From assembly GCF_032362555.1 (NCBI RefSeq), contig NC_083534.1:1392001-1456000 (forward strand): a stretch of 64,000 nucleotides of DNA. The letters are read 5' to 3'. The stretch is from Amyelois transitella (lineage: Eukaryota > Arthropoda > Insecta > Lepidoptera > Pyralidae). Made by a program: the position numbers and the translations under genes. This document shows positions 1-12,440 of this stretch, one piece after another; position 1 is the stretch's first letter, and each line of letters begins with the position of its first letter. The notes below the pieces were generated by a model. It saw only the letters and a program-made list of their open reading frames with translations, was not told the origin of the DNA and did no database searches.

Positions 1-67
1 GAATTTTTTTTGTTATTGGGTGATTTACAACTATTCTGTACACTTGGGGTCAGAATTTTGAACCTAA

Positions 68-299
68 GAGCGTAGACGTAGAAAAAAAGCAGACGGAATT
101 TTAGTATACTGCAAAATGAAGCACGAATAGTGTATATACAATACACGCCTCACGCACACCCTCACTAATAGTGTGACAGTCGGCCGCTATAACGTCATAG
201 ACTATCTCACGAAATGTCAAGTTTTTTGACACGCCGCCATTACTATGCTTCACTTTTTTCAAGCCACACTCAATCCGCCTTTTTTTCTACGTCCATGCC
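68..299. mobile_element. MITE-like inverted-repeat element
   Basis: The left arm at 70-96 and the right arm at 275-298 are inverted copies (GACGTAGAAAAAAAG in both), and the pairing extends inward with mismatches. TAA lies just outside each end (65-67 and 300-302), as expected for the 3-bp duplications of PIF/Harbinger-type MITEs. It has no coding capacity. The family assignment is inference from the inverted repeats and the TAA flanks. Confidence 0.55.
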
Positions 300-3200
300 T
301 AATATGTGATTCTCACTAATTTTGACAGTCTCCTTATTCACGAACGTTGACTTTTTACATATAACTTGGGGATTTTCAAAGCAAGAGTGAATAGGCACTT
401 TTGAGCCTTAAGATTTGAACCTACCTTCCTACACAAATTGATTTTCTGACCGAGTCTATACGGCAATTCATTGAAATTGTGGAGAAATAATGAAATGACA
501 TACCTAAACTGGAATTGAACAAAATAATAATTTATAATAGTTTATAAGAAAATTATATAATTGTTTTGTATTCATCTCTCTCTCTCTCTAAGTAATAGGG
601 TAAAAGTGAGAAGGAAAACAAAATTGACAAGTAACTTGCTCTAAAAATGTGAATCATAAAAATTCAGGTGAACACTGGTCATTAGATGATAATAATTACC
701 ATAGTTTTTAAATCATAAACTAGTACGTGTAATGGTTGAGCGCAGAAATTATATTCTAATCATTTATTTATTTATAAAAATTTCAAAGAAAAAAATTAAA
801 AAAAAAATTCCCCCTACTTTATTTTTTGATAAAACAATTGAATTAAGTAGGTATTCTCTGAATTTCATAAACATGTTTTGAATGTGAATGTTTTGTTGAA
901 ACAAAATAATTATTTTTTTAATATGCATTTTTTTTAAGCAACGTCCTAAAGTTCGCCTTTGAAGATAATTTTTTTTTATTTTGTTGCATTTTCTTGTTAT
1001 TTCTGTGCTCAACTGAAAATAATCATGAAACTTACCTAGCAGTTATTATACGGGTAGACAGTGTAGAAACAATATTACTTGTTGCAACACTTATCACTAG
1101 AAAACGTTAAAAAAATAATCGTGATTTGGTGAAAAGATTTTTTTTTCTATCGCCTCGCGTAATAGTTAAAACCGCAATCATAATGTAATTTTTTTTTACA
1201 TAATAAGTTGATTCACATACAGGATATTTGAAATATGGAAAATTAAAAACTTTAATTTGTATTTGAACAACTGGAGTCGCCAAATTTAAATATAACAATC
1301 AAAACATTAATATAAATTAATGTTATATTTTTTTTCTTTTTCTAGTGATCTGTGCATAAGAAATCCTATTCACGGACCAAAAGACTTTTAGATCCGTGGT
1401 CCTAATCATAGATAGCTCTGTTAGAAAATAGATTAATGTGTTTAATATACTAAGACTAAATACTACTTGAAAAAAATAGTACTTATACTATCCTCTATCA
1501 CTATCTTTTTAAAAAAGAACATTATTTAATTTGCTAACGGCATATTTTATTAAAGCAACTGTAACGTCATATTGGAAATGGCGGCGCAATCTAATTTTAA
1601 AAATAAAAGCGACAGGGTAAAAAGCCGCTCCTCATTCCGACATATTGAATTTTACTGATGATAAAAAAAATCTACAAGTTTTGGATATGCTTACCAAGAA
1701 GACGTATTTTTGGAAATGAACAATTTATTTCTACAATTGTTTTTGGCTTTTGTCCGTTTTAATCTTTTATAACTTTTACCTGCCTTCACGTCATTTTTAA
1801 TATGTATACCGCCTTGGTCGCACAGGACATGATTTTATTATGAATAACATAAGCTTAATATTAAGCAACCAAAACCCCGCGAAATTCATGTTCAGAAGTT
1901 TTTATTTGTGTTTATCATTTCTTTGCCAGAGACTAAGTACTCGTCTAAAAAATGTTGAATGTTAAAAAATTATAAAATTTAATTTTAGATAGTTTGGTGT
2001 TAATGGTAATGTTTTTTAACTTTATTCTACAGAACCTTATAATGTTATTCATTTTAAATATTGTCTTGTGTCTGGGGATTAAATATAAACTATATTTTAA
2101 ATATGGCTTTCATATAACGTATATTTTAATAATACTAAACGATTTTGATAGTTTTCAAAGCAAAATACGAACACAAAATAAAAATTAATTCACATAATAC
2201 CTATATAGCTTGGAAAAAACTAAACTAAATATTTGTTATTGATATGTACATATGTTTAAATTAATTGATTTAAGTCATATTATTAAATTATTATTCTAAT
2301 GAATCACCCGCTGTTCATAAAAAAGAAATGAATTTTTTTTAATAGAAGTTATTTCATTATAGTTTCATTATTTGGTTTAATCTCACTCCATCAAACTCTT
2401 TATTGCCAATTTGTATATAAACGTATATAACAAGAAAATAATTTGAATGATCTCTGGCATTACATAATTGTTTTTAAGATTACATTTGATCATCGTTTTA
2501 ATAAAAAGCAATTGAGACGCAAGAATATACAGACGCAAGTAATTAAGGAAAGAAATGCATCTAATTTTATTGTTTTAAAATTGTAACGGTAATGTTACCA
2601 ACTATAGAAAAAAAAATTGTACTAAAACACTTAGTATATTAATTAACATTATGTTTTCGTGAATTACTATTGCAGCTAAAATAATATTAATTATACGAAG
2701 AATATAAGAGTAAATTAATCATGTTTTTTTAAAACTTTATTGCATTTTTTTAAGAAGCAGGAAAACTTTAGAAACAATAGTAATTAACGAGAATATCAAT
2801 ATAAAGCAATCCTTAATCATATCATTTTTGTGTTAGCTAATAGATTGTTAGACACGGCTTGCATTTATAATAGCAATTACACATATAAATTGTACAGTCA
2901 ACAACATAATTCAGTATTTAGAGCAAAGTTTGTTTTCGATCGAGAAAATAAAAGCGTTCGATTATGCGTTTTAAGCATTAGTTTTATTTTGTTTGTAAAA
3001 ATACTCAATGCACCACAGCCCTATATACTAAATTACATCGTTGACTGTACCTTTGGAATTCACAAAAGGAAATAAGATGGATTTGTTCGAGGAATTGTTT
3101 ATTACTGACATTTTTTTTATTATGTATTATCCGATAAGTTATTAGGTGAATCGGCTGTTGACAGTTGTGAAAAATATATAAAAATTGTCAAAATATGTAA

Positions 3201-4435
3201 AATAAATATAAATATTTACTAAACTGGGCCTTTCCTACAAGAATACGTATGATATAAAAAATATTCCAGAATACAATATTTGTAATGAATCCCCGATCCT
3301 CGAAAATTATATTCTGGATACTTATGTAGCTTCTATTTATCGGTTTCTCTCCAGAAAATAAATATAAAAACCTTTTTAAAAAACATTACAATTTTATAGG
3401 TTGGAATGTTTTTTTCCAGGCGACGGCATAAATCATTCTTTACCGCCTCTAAAATGGTGTTGTAACATCATTTGAATTTGCTAAATATTTGGGAAGTTGA
3501 TATCAACAAAAAACATTATTATTTTTATTTTTTTCTTATATTTTTTTTATTTATTACTTATCCCTTTTTTTAAGTATAGAGTACGGGCTTTTGTTACATG
3601 CTTTTATTTTCAAAACATTTTATTTTGTGTGTTAAAATCATCAAATTTAAGTCCATCGATCAATTTTAGCTATTGTTTTCTTTTTAACTACAAATATCCT
3701 GTTATAGTCTATCATTTAATATTTTAACAATTAGCAATAGATTATTAGCTCAGTCTAGCTTTTATTTAGGTCTATATCACGGCATGTAGATTATTTCTAA
3801 TGAGTATAGGATTAATTATTATTAGTAATTTTTACTGAAATACCAAATGCGTAAAAACTTCGGTTTTTATTTGAAATGTACAATCCTTTTTACTGACAAC
3901 ATTTTAGGTATTGAAGTTTATCTTTAAGACAAGTGGCACAATATATTTTTTTTCTTAAAACACCAAAAATATTCAACAGTTGGACTTAATATTATATGAT
4001 ACAATTGTTTGCCAGTCGACCATTATTTTTTTGGTTATATCAAATTCAAATTAATTGATTTTGACAGATATCGACACGGTTTTCAGTAAAAATGGCTTAA
4101 TAATAAAATCATGAATTGTGACTGATAGCGAAGATGATGATCACTCTCTAGTTAATTAGTTTAGTTAAAACTAAATTGATGAATCCTCTGTAACTTGGAA
4201 CGTTAACTGTTCCATTGTGTTAGGTACATACGTTTACCATTAAAATCTAAAGCCAAAAGCTGAGTTTAAGATTTTTTTTCAATCGACTTCTATATAATGG
4301 ATGAATTTTTATTGGTTTAGGAAAATTTAATTGCAAATTTCGTTGCTACAACTGGGTTTAAGATTGGATGAATAAGTTGTTTCACAAGTTACAATCAAGT
4401 GAAGTCTAAATAAACCATATTTAACCCTTTTTAAA
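300..4435. other. AT-rich gene desert
   Basis: Very AT-rich DNA. Open frames are short, of low-complexity composition (Phe, Ile, Lys, Asn) and without splice or domain context, so I call no gene. A CT microsatellite lies near 577-591. No recognisable transposon ends were found apart from the flanking elements. Confidence 0.6.
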
Positions 4436-4570
4436 ACTTGGGATTCCTCTTGTAAGCGATGTGCTAGCAACCTGTCACTATTTGAATCTCAGTTGAAACA
4501 GCTGAACGTCGCCTCTCAGTCTTTTTGAGACTGTTGGTTCTGTCTACCCCGCAAGGGATATATATAGGTA
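4436..4570 (+). repeat. SINE-like repeat (ATGT-tail family), 3' half
   Basis: Shows the family's core (AACCTGTCACTATTTGAATC, then CTGTCTACCCCGCAAGGGAT) but lacks the 5' head and the ATGT tail. It is an old, diverged copy. Confidence 0.75.
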
Positions 4571-5501
4571 TAAGTGTTTTAACCCATTTTAGATTAGGTT
4601 AGTTCATTATTGTTTGTAACGTGGTTAAAAAATAGTTGTATATATAAATATGATTTTTCGATTTAGAATCAAAATTAAAGACATGACATGTTCATTAGAT
4701 GATGATTCATTAGATTTAAAATCAAAATGGCCCGATTATTTGCTGAAATTCTTATATTTAATTATTGTTGAAATTATTATTCTTAATGATAAATTGTTTT
4801 AAATGAAATTTTAATGTTGCCAATGACACAGATAATTAACCGTTATTTATCGTTTATATTAAAATAATATTAATTAAAATTTAGATTATGAGCAAAGACA
4901 AACAAATATATATATTTTTCATTTTATGTTGATTTTTTTTAATCACAAAAGTGTTCAAACAAAGTACGCCGAAAATGTTCCCTATTTGAAATTTTAAACT
5001 ATTCTATTTTTGACATACGACATACACATTGCTTTTTTTAATAAACAAAACAATGGAATCACTATTTTTTGTTTATTTATTGTATGTAAGAATTACTTAT
5101 CTATCTGTCTACAATAAGTCTTTGGTCTACGCGTTAGCGTAGTGTTACCAGTGACTATTTGATATTAATGTTTAAGATACCTATTTGAAAGTTTAAAATG
5201 ACTTTGAAACGAATATTTAGAACTATCATTTATGAAATATTTATAATTTTAAGCTTCACTTCCGAGGTATATTTGTACATCAGTAAAGTAAATAACAAAA
5301 AAAAATATTTCTTCTTTATTTAAAAATACTTTAATTTTATATTTATTTAAACCGAAAAATATCCTTTCAATTTAGAATCAATAATCGTATTCTTTTGCAC
5401 GAATATTAATTAATTTATTTTTTTTGACAAAAGAAAATTAAATAGCGGATAAATAACCCTAGTCATTTTAAACTCTTTATCCTTATCTAGTTCTAAAATT
5501 G
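4571..5501. other. AT-rich intergenic stretch
   Basis: I see no gene, RNA gene or complete repeat here. The composition continues that of the preceding desert. Confidence 0.5.
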
Positions 5502-5703
5502 GTATCCACCCGCCAAAATAACTGCGTTAGGTGGCGTCACCGTCTTCATTGTTCACGGCGAACTTCACTCCAATCAGATATCATCTGTCAAACTAAAATA
5601 TTTTTTTTTGCCGTCCCATTTCAACAAATTGAATATGACAAGGACAGCGATACAAAAATGTAAATTTGCCTTTTTATAACGCAGTTATATTAGCGGGTAG
5701 ATG
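5502..5703. mobile_element. MITE-like element with ~24-bp terminal inverted repeats
   Basis: The left arm around 5506-5529 (CCGCCAAAATAACTGCGTTA) is matched in inverted orientation by 5677-5703 (TAACGCAGTTATATTAGCGG) with few mismatches. The 200-bp interior is non-coding. No convincing target-site duplication is visible, so the superfamily is open. Confidence 0.55.
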
Positions 5704-5865
5704 GAAAGTGAGATTTGTAAAGATAAATTGTAAATATTTTGTCGCTGTGTCGAGACGTCCACAATCTGATAGTAAATCGGTTCTTCATGTTTGAACTTGT
5801 TTCATTTTTGACCAGTTGCAGTACCCAAACCCAGGCCGATAAGGAAAAATTCGATACTTTATATA

Positions 5866-6145
5866 TCTATACCAATATTATAAAGCTGAAGAGTTTGTTT
5901 GTTTGTTTGATGACGCGCTAATTTCAGGAACTACTGGTTCGAATTGAAAAATTCTTTTTGTGTTGCATAGACTATTTATTAAGAAAGGTTTTAGGATATA
6001 GCCTAAAACCTTTCTTAATCACGCTGCAACTATTAGGAGAAATAATGGAAAATTTGACAAAAAAGGGGTAAATTATTCATTCTTGAGGGCTTCAATGATG
6101 CCCGAAATAACTATTCCACGCGGACGAAGTCGCGGGCACAGCTAG
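5866..6145 (+). mobile_element. Non-autonomous Helitron (Lep1-like)
   Basis: Starts with TC after an A, and ends with CTAG followed by T, preceded by a GC-rich hairpin (CGCGGACGAAGTCGCG). These are the termini and A/T insertion site of Helitrons. The body matches the other copies in this window (31509, 35882, 42222). This copy carries an additional perfect 17-bp inverted repeat at 5979-6018. It has no coding capacity and depends on enzymes supplied elsewhere. Confidence 0.85.
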
Positions 6146-6640
6146 TATATAATATAAATTTATAATGATGTCTTTGTCGGTGGCTTAAACCACATTTCAC
6201 TTGATACGATTCATATTTTTTTTTTTTCATTTTCCATAATAGCTTGCAATATGCGCAAGGGTAAAAGATAAAATAAAGGTAAGTTTACACGCGCGTTATT
6301 TATAAACATTATAACACAAAGCGTAATTTTTTTAATTCAGTTCAAACTAATATTTACCCCATTCCCATAGGAGATAATAAAAAAATACATAAACTTTCAA
6401 ATAAATAGATATATTAAATTATAACTTACAAGCTAATGTTACAAACATAATTTGTATATACAAAGGCTTTGCACGATACACATTTTCAATTAAAACAGTA
6501 AAATAAATTGTACATTCAAAACTAAATGAAAATTTCCATCAATTCCCGATTCCCTAAGAATTTTTAGGAATCCTCTCTAAGTGTTTCCCTTCAGTATTGT
6601 ATCGTATTTCTATAATCTATATCTATAACAAAAAAAAATT
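6146..6640. other. Intergenic stretch
   Basis: AT-rich non-coding DNA between the Helitron and the downstream flank of the first zinc-finger gene. No feature beyond short A/T runs. Confidence 0.5.
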
Positions 6641-6720
6641 AGAATAGATTTATTTTCAAAATTGGATACAAGGTTCACTTATTGACGTCACATCATTCAT
6701 TGAGATAATTTTCAGAGGAT
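6641..6720 (-). repeat. Fragment of a second SINE family (GACGTCA-containing)
   Basis: Shares AGATTTATTTTCAAAATTGG and the downstream TTGACGTCACAT with the fuller copies at 36383-36530 and 45868-46010. Only the 3' part is present. Confidence 0.65.
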
Positions 6721-6767
6721 TCAATTATATAGTAGTAATAGTCCAAGAATTCACTGAGAAACATAAT

Positions 6768-6773
6768 TTTATT
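6768..6773 (-). terminator. Poly(A) signal of the first zinc-finger gene
   Basis: AATAAA on the minus strand, about 70 nt beyond the stop codon at 6845. It is a plausible 3' end for the gene, with no transcript evidence. Confidence 0.55.
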
Positions 6774-6783
6774 AATTCGTGAA

Positions 6784-6872
6784 AACAATGAGAAACATCG
6801 TGGTAGGCGAGAAACCGCCGAGAAACATCGTGATAGCCGAGAAATTACTGAGAAACCTCGTGATATTCGCCG
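6784..6872 (-). repeat. Three imperfect ~30-bp tandem repeats at the gene's 3' end
   Basis: The motif GAGAAAC(A/C)TCGTG recurs three times at about 30-bp spacing (plus-strand reading). The stop codon of the zinc-finger gene lies inside the array, so the last few residues of the protein are repeat-encoded and the rest is 3' UTR. Confidence 0.7.
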
Positions 6873-9800
6873 TCCGTTTGGTGCTGCCTCTTCATATGGT
6901 TCTTTAGATTAACGTTCTGTGTAAACGACGCCATGCACAGAACACATTTGTACTTCTTTTCCGAATTGTGCGACTGCATGTGCACTTTGAGACCGCGAAG
7001 TCTGAAAATGAGTGTCAATAAAGATGATAGCACATACACATACACACACGGTCACGTCTATATCCCTTGCGGGGTAGACAGAGCCAACAGTCTTGAAAAG
7101 ACTGAATGGCCACGTTCAGCTTTTTGGTTTAATGATAGAATTGACATTCAAATAGTGACAGGTTTCTAGCCTTAAAGGAGAATCCCAAGGTATAAGCCAA
7201 TAACTAAGCCTATAAGCCAATTTTTAAGCCTATCACTTGGTCGCCTTTTACGACATCCATATGAACGAGATGGAGTGGCCCTATTCTTCTTTTGCCGGGA
7301 ATCACACGGCACCAAAATAAATACTCCTGTATATAATTTTGTGTCGATAAAAAATAAATAAACGAATGAATGAATAAATAAATAAATAAATACTGTAAAA
7401 AACTCACCTCGGATAACTCTTACCGCAATATTCACATCTGTAATTCCTCTCACCCGTGTGCGTGGCAAGATGTTCCTTCAAACGCGACGGCAGATAGAAT
7501 CTCTTGTCGCACAGATCGCACTGGTGTTTATATATCTTGAGGTGGAAACGCCTGTTGTGCTCCCTAAGGCTTTTACGGCTGTCGTAAGAGCGATCACAGG
7601 ATTCGCACGGATACATCCTCTGCTCACCGTGCACTTCGATCATGTGTCTGTACCTGAAAATTGTTGGAACATACATACATACATATGGTCACGTCTATAT
7701 CCCTTGCGGGGTAGACAGAGCCAATAGTCTTGAAAAGACTGAATGGCCACATTCAGCTATTTGGCTTAATGATAGAATTGAGATTCAAATAGTGACAGGT
7801 TGCTAGCCCATCGCCTAAAAAAGAATCCCAAGTATGCCTATCCCTTAGTCGCCTTTTACGACATCCATGGGAAAGAGATGGAGTGGTTCTATTCTTTTTT
7901 GTATTGGTGCCGGGAACCACACGGCTATATATATATGTATACGAGTCGAGCAGTAGACAAGTCGAGCATTATATATAATAATACTCTACCTCAAAGAATA
8001 GCTGAACAAAATCTCATCGCATTTGTTACAATGATACGCCGGCTCCTTCTTATGTGTTCTTGCTTCGTGCAAATGTCGGCTGTGTTTAGATTTGAACGCT
8101 TTACCGCACTCCTTGCACGGATAACTCTCGTCCGTTCTCTGGTGAGTCTTCTGATGGAGAACCAGCATTCTCTCTTCGAAATAATGAGCTCCGCATACAT
8201 CGCAAACGCAAGAGCCGAAATGTTCGGCCGTGTGTTTTTTCAACGCGTGAAAAAAACTAAACGACGCGTCACACTCTAAACACTTCAAATTCCGAACTGT
8301 CAATTTGAATTTCAAAAATTCATTCGTCACATCCTCGTGCAGAAATCGCTCGTGGGCATCTGTCAAATGTCGCTTGGCATCGTCCACGTTGTCTATGGCG
8401 GCGGTGCAGATGCGACAATCGATTTTTGTTATATCGATTTGCGGATGTTTCTTGTTGAACACGTCCTTGAACGTTGTAGGATCGTGTGTCAACGTGTGCT
8501 CTCTCAATTTCACCGGATCCGTGTGCACTTCTCTGCAGTATACGCAATAGTAATCCGAGAATGAGGTGTCGAACGGACATACGAACGTATTTTCGACTAA
8601 GGTCACAGTGTTGTGGAACGATTTGACCTCGTTGTCTATGACACGCTTCTTCGGCTTGTGCGTTTCGACGTCTGAAATGGGAAATGTGGTATTATTCATA
8701 CATACGCACATATTTACATATATATAGTCACGTCTATATCCCTTGCGGGGTAGACAGAGGCAACAGTCTTGGAAGGCCATGCTCAGGTCAAATCAAATGA
8801 AATATTTATTTTGGTGGTTGGTATGTATTAGGTAGATAGGTGTATAGCTCAATGATGGAATGTGATAGGTTGCTAGTCCAACGCCCAAAAAAAGAATCCC
8901 AAGTTTATAAGCCTTATCCCTTAGTCGCCTTTTTCGACATTAATCATAACTACCGCCGCTTCCAAATCACAAGTGTAAAAGAAGCAGCGGAACAAACTAC
9001 ACTGCAGTATTTACAAATATAGAATTTATTTAAACCTCTATACGCAAAAAGGGAGTGTCATTACAATCAGCGATGGGCTATTAACCTGTCACTATCTGAA
9101 TCTCAATTCTATCATAAATCCACACAGCTGAACGTGGCTTTCGAGTCTTTAAGAGAATCTCGGCTCTGTCTACCCCATAACGGATATATACGTAACTATA
9201 TGTAGGTAATGTTGCCGTCATCAAGCACTATGTTGTATCCTATTTTGATAATAAATCTATTTTTGTTTTGCTTTGTTTTGATATGCTTACCGACATCCTG
9301 CATCTGTGTCGGTTTCTCGTCAGTTACATCATATTTCTCAATTGTTTCTCGATCTTTCTCAGGTTTCTCAATCTCTTTTTTAGCTCTCTTCTTCCGACGG
9401 ACTTTGACTGTCTTCTTTTTCCGTTTTATCTTCTTTGCAGGCTTATATTCCGGATCGCTTTTTATGCTGTCCATATCTGAAAGATATATACAAACATATA
9501 GTCATGTCTATAACTCTTAAGGGGTAGACAGAGCCAACAGCCAAAAATCTGAATGGCCACGTACAGCTGTATGGCTAAATGATGGAAACTGAGATTCAAA
9601 TAGTGACAGGTTGCTAGCCCATCGCCTTCAAGGACAATCCCAAGTTTTTTAAGCCTTTCTCTTAGTCGCCTTTTACGACATACATGGACAAGATATGGTG
9701 TGGTCATATTCTTTTTTTAATTGGTGCTGGGAACCACACGTCCCATCATTAAGTTATTCAAATATTAAATTTAAAAATAATTTTTCAATAAATTTTCATA

Positions 9801-11027
9801 TATTGTTCATTTTTTAACCTAGTTTACTTACCGTTATCTATTCGTTCACCATCATCATCACTCATTGGTGAACAATCTAATGCATTGTTCGCATCAAACA
9901 ATTCTTCTTTCATGGCTCCATCTTCTGCCTTCACTTCTTCTGGTTTAAGAAAAAAATGAGTTGTTAATAATAGCCTAGAAACAATATGCTGACCAGAAGG
10001 TTGATACAAGGTACAATATCTTTATAGTGATAGTTAGGATTCTACCGCCACAAAGGGGAGATCTTCCTGAAAGCTGGGGTGATACCTGGGGAACTGCGCG
10101 ACAGTTATTCTATCAGTTGTGGCACTAACTTTTTGAAAAGGAAGGTATATTTCCTTACATACATTATAATATCATGATACCTTTGGCATCTAAAGCCTTT
10201 TTTAAAGGTCTAATTTTCAGAGGAGAGTACACTCATAACAAATGCTTGCATAATATAATAAATAAGATAGATGAAACAAGTTTTCAGAGTATTGGCACTG
10301 TCTACCCTGGAAGGAATATAGATGTGATTTAATGTACGTAAAAAACACAAACACACAAAGCGCGCATGGAACATGCAAAGTGGAAAAATGCAGTCTCTGC
10401 CTAATTAACGGACAAAACGTGTATGTGTATGTGTGTACCTTCAACATGAACCTTGATCTCAGTTTGCAGAAGCCTTTGCTCGCACTGCAGTACTTGTTGT
10501 TTGAAACAGGTCGCCTCCCGCAGTCTTGTAACGCAGGTCGCACAGATCAGACGCTCAGTAGGTTCACTATCCAGGTTTGTTAGCTGTTTTTAATAAAATA
10601 TAGGATAAAGACTTGATGCCATAGTGAAAAAACTATTTATAAGTATATTTAAGAAGTATTTCTTCGGATTAGCTTGCGTATTGGATGTATTTTAAAAATT
10701 TAAGTATTAAAAAAAATATAGTATCGTTACGTTAGTATCATATAACAAAAGTTTACTTAGGGGCTAGCTTAATCTGACCCGTATACATTATATATATTTA
10801 TGTGAGGAAGCAAAGATAGAGATAAAGCTCTGCTGTACATGAAATAATTCTTTAATAAAGGTTATACTTACAAATAAACCGAAACAATCAACAAACATGT
10901 CACTATAAATCTCTTTTTTTCCGCACCACTCGTATTCCACATTCAAAAGCCGGCATTTTTTAATGTTGCCACAGCATCGGCATAGCCCAGGATCGAACAC
11001 CGGGCCTTTTCGTGTAGCAGCATTCAT
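6845..11027 (-). CDS. ZAD-C2H2 zinc-finger protein (copy A)
   Basis: Probable nuclear DNA-binding transcription regulator of the insect ZAD family. CDS exons (minus strand, 5' to 3'): 11027-10872, 10583-10439, 9939-9832, 9476-9291, 8671-7990, 7653-7408, 7001-6845. All junctions keep frame with GT/AG ends and give 559 aa. The ZAD spans roughly residues 12-85, with zinc ligands C16/C19 and C66/C69. A Lys-rich acidic/basic linker follows, then ten C2H2 fingers, the last five the most canonical (TGERNYRCEYC linker type). The ZAD normally mediates homodimerisation. The donor after the sixth finger (GTAGAG, 7989-7984) is weak, but the tandem paralogue at 12441-16583 confirms the junction by its continuous sequence. 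All internal introns have taken up SINE-like repeats. Targets cannot be inferred, and ZAD genes lack stable one-to-one names. Confidence 0.9.
7041..7312 (-). repeat. SINE-like repeat (ATGT-tail family), in intron 6 of ZAD copy A
   Basis: Nearly full length in reverse: tail side at 7041, head with the GGCACC end near 7312. It fills most of the 406-bp intron that separates the ninth finger's halves. Confidence 0.85.
7665..7926 (-). repeat. SINE-like repeat (ATGT-tail family), in intron 5 of ZAD copy A
   Basis: Near-complete reverse copy beginning with the ACAT tetranucleotide tail and ending at the head sequence GGGAACCACACGGC. It accounts for about 260 of the 336 intron bases. Confidence 0.88.
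8698..8945 (-). repeat. SINE-like repeat (ATGT-tail family), internally rearranged
   Basis: Tail and 3' third at 8698-8790, then a unique stretch, then the 5' portion ending at 8945. It is adjoined by a fragment of the GACGTCA SINE family (8946-9025). Confidence 0.7.
8946..9025 (-). repeat. GACGTCA SINE-family fragment, 5' half
   Basis: Matches the fuller copies through ACTACCGC(CGC)TTCCAAA and CGGAACAAACTACACTGCAG. It lacks the half that contains the GACGTCA box. Confidence 0.65.
9076..9207 (+). repeat. SINE-like repeat (ATGT-tail family), 3' half
   Basis: Plus-oriented truncated copy starting at the AACCTGTCACTAT core and running through a diverged CTGTCTACCCC box to a short tail. Confidence 0.75.
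9490..9744 (-). repeat. SINE-like repeat (ATGT-tail family)
   Basis: Reverse copy in intron 3 of ZAD copy A, starting 14 nt upstream of the exon at 9476. The acceptor of that exon therefore lies next to the SINE tail. Confidence 0.85.
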
Positions 11028-12374
11028 AATTTATGTTGTTTTAGATAATTATTAGGTACTCTACTTTTAAAGGAACAATTCTCTGATGAAAACATTGATT
11101 TATTTTTGTTTTGTTGATCGAATTTTGACATTTCCTTTGACATTGACATCTGTTGCGTTTTGTTCATGATTGAAAGCCAATACCTTAAACGATTTTTGTC
11201 TGGTGGTGATTGATTTACCCATCAGGGTTTAAAAATACAGAGAAAAATACCAATACTTTATAAAAAAACAAAGGTGTGTGGAATGGGAATGCCATCATTC
11301 GTTAACTTGGTGTATAAAATGGACAAAAATGCTATTGGGCAAAAAAGGATCAAAGTTTATAAAACAAAACGCAAAACACTATTTGTACAGTGACATCTAG
11401 GGTGTAATAGCAGAACAAAGAAATTGTTGACCAAAGATAGAAAGGAATAAAATTATGTCAAACTAATGATAGATGGCGCCTCTTGTTTACAAGAAATATT
11501 AATAAAAAATAAATATAAATTGTATACGGAAAAAATTATATATTATTATTATATCATATTTTAAAGGTATTTTATTTTTAAAGATATTTACTCCACACTA
11601 TTTGTCTTACTTCTTTTGTAAGTGGCGCTAAATGCCCGCGGGGGAAACAGCGGGTAAAAGCTAGTTATAAATAATAACCAATCCAACATAAATGTAATAA
11701 TAAGACTATAGAAATCTTCCCATGAAAATCAAACATGTGCAAGCAAAAAAGTGAAAAAAAGACCATCCGTTTATAAATCAATATATTATTTATTTGTTCT
11801 ATTATTAAGCTCATATTTACAATTAAAATATAAAACACAATTCTAAATATAAATTTAAAAATTCTATTAATATCATATCAATTAAATAATATTATTCAAT
11901 TTTTTTTTTAATTGAAAACTTTCTGTTCCAATTTTTCAAATTCAATTAATGTCAAGTTATTAAAAATTATTATTCCATTAAACTTTAAAATATAATTACA
12001 TATTCCAATTATAAATTTCTTTCGAAATATAAAATTCGGTTCTATTCCAATTGAAATAAGTATTTAAAATTTTTACATAAATATCAATAGAGTATTCCAA
12101 TTTTTAAATTCTAAACAACAATTTAATATATTTATTCTACTGCTAAATTCCATAATTATAATTTATAAGAAATTCTATATGTACAAATGGTATACACACA
12201 CAATCTTGCTGCAAGTAAGAATTTACTGTAAGTAAATATTACACAATTTTGTAATAGTTAGCAGCTAATCCCAAACAGAGAAGGATCTAAATAACACAAA
12301 ACATACAGAAAATACGGTAAAAATAATATTATTTTTTGTAATACGTGAACAAATTGACTATGACAAAAAATCAT
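11028..12374. other. Intergenic region between the two ZAD genes
   Basis: Holds the presumptive promoter of ZAD copy A (11028-11300), a short Helitron-like terminus near 11632-11664 (GC-rich hairpin then CTAG), and about 650 bp of extremely AT-rich DNA. No open frame of note. The poly(A) signal of copy B lies at the right edge. Confidence 0.5.
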
Positions 12375-12380
12375 TTTATT
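12375..12380 (-). terminator. Poly(A) signal of the second zinc-finger gene
   Basis: AATAAA on the minus strand about 60 nt past the stop codon at 12441. Confidence 0.6.
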
Positions 12381-12440
12381 TCAATTCGAAAATATGGTCG
12401 AATTGTAAACCTCCTCCTTTTTTGAAGTCAGTTAAAAAAC

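Noticed and set aside
7172-7468. Open frames inside SINE-like copies (MDVVKGD-type and SHGCRKRR-type peptides, recurring across the window)
   Set aside because: The same peptides recur because the repeat recurs. No copy has an extended or conserved coding frame.
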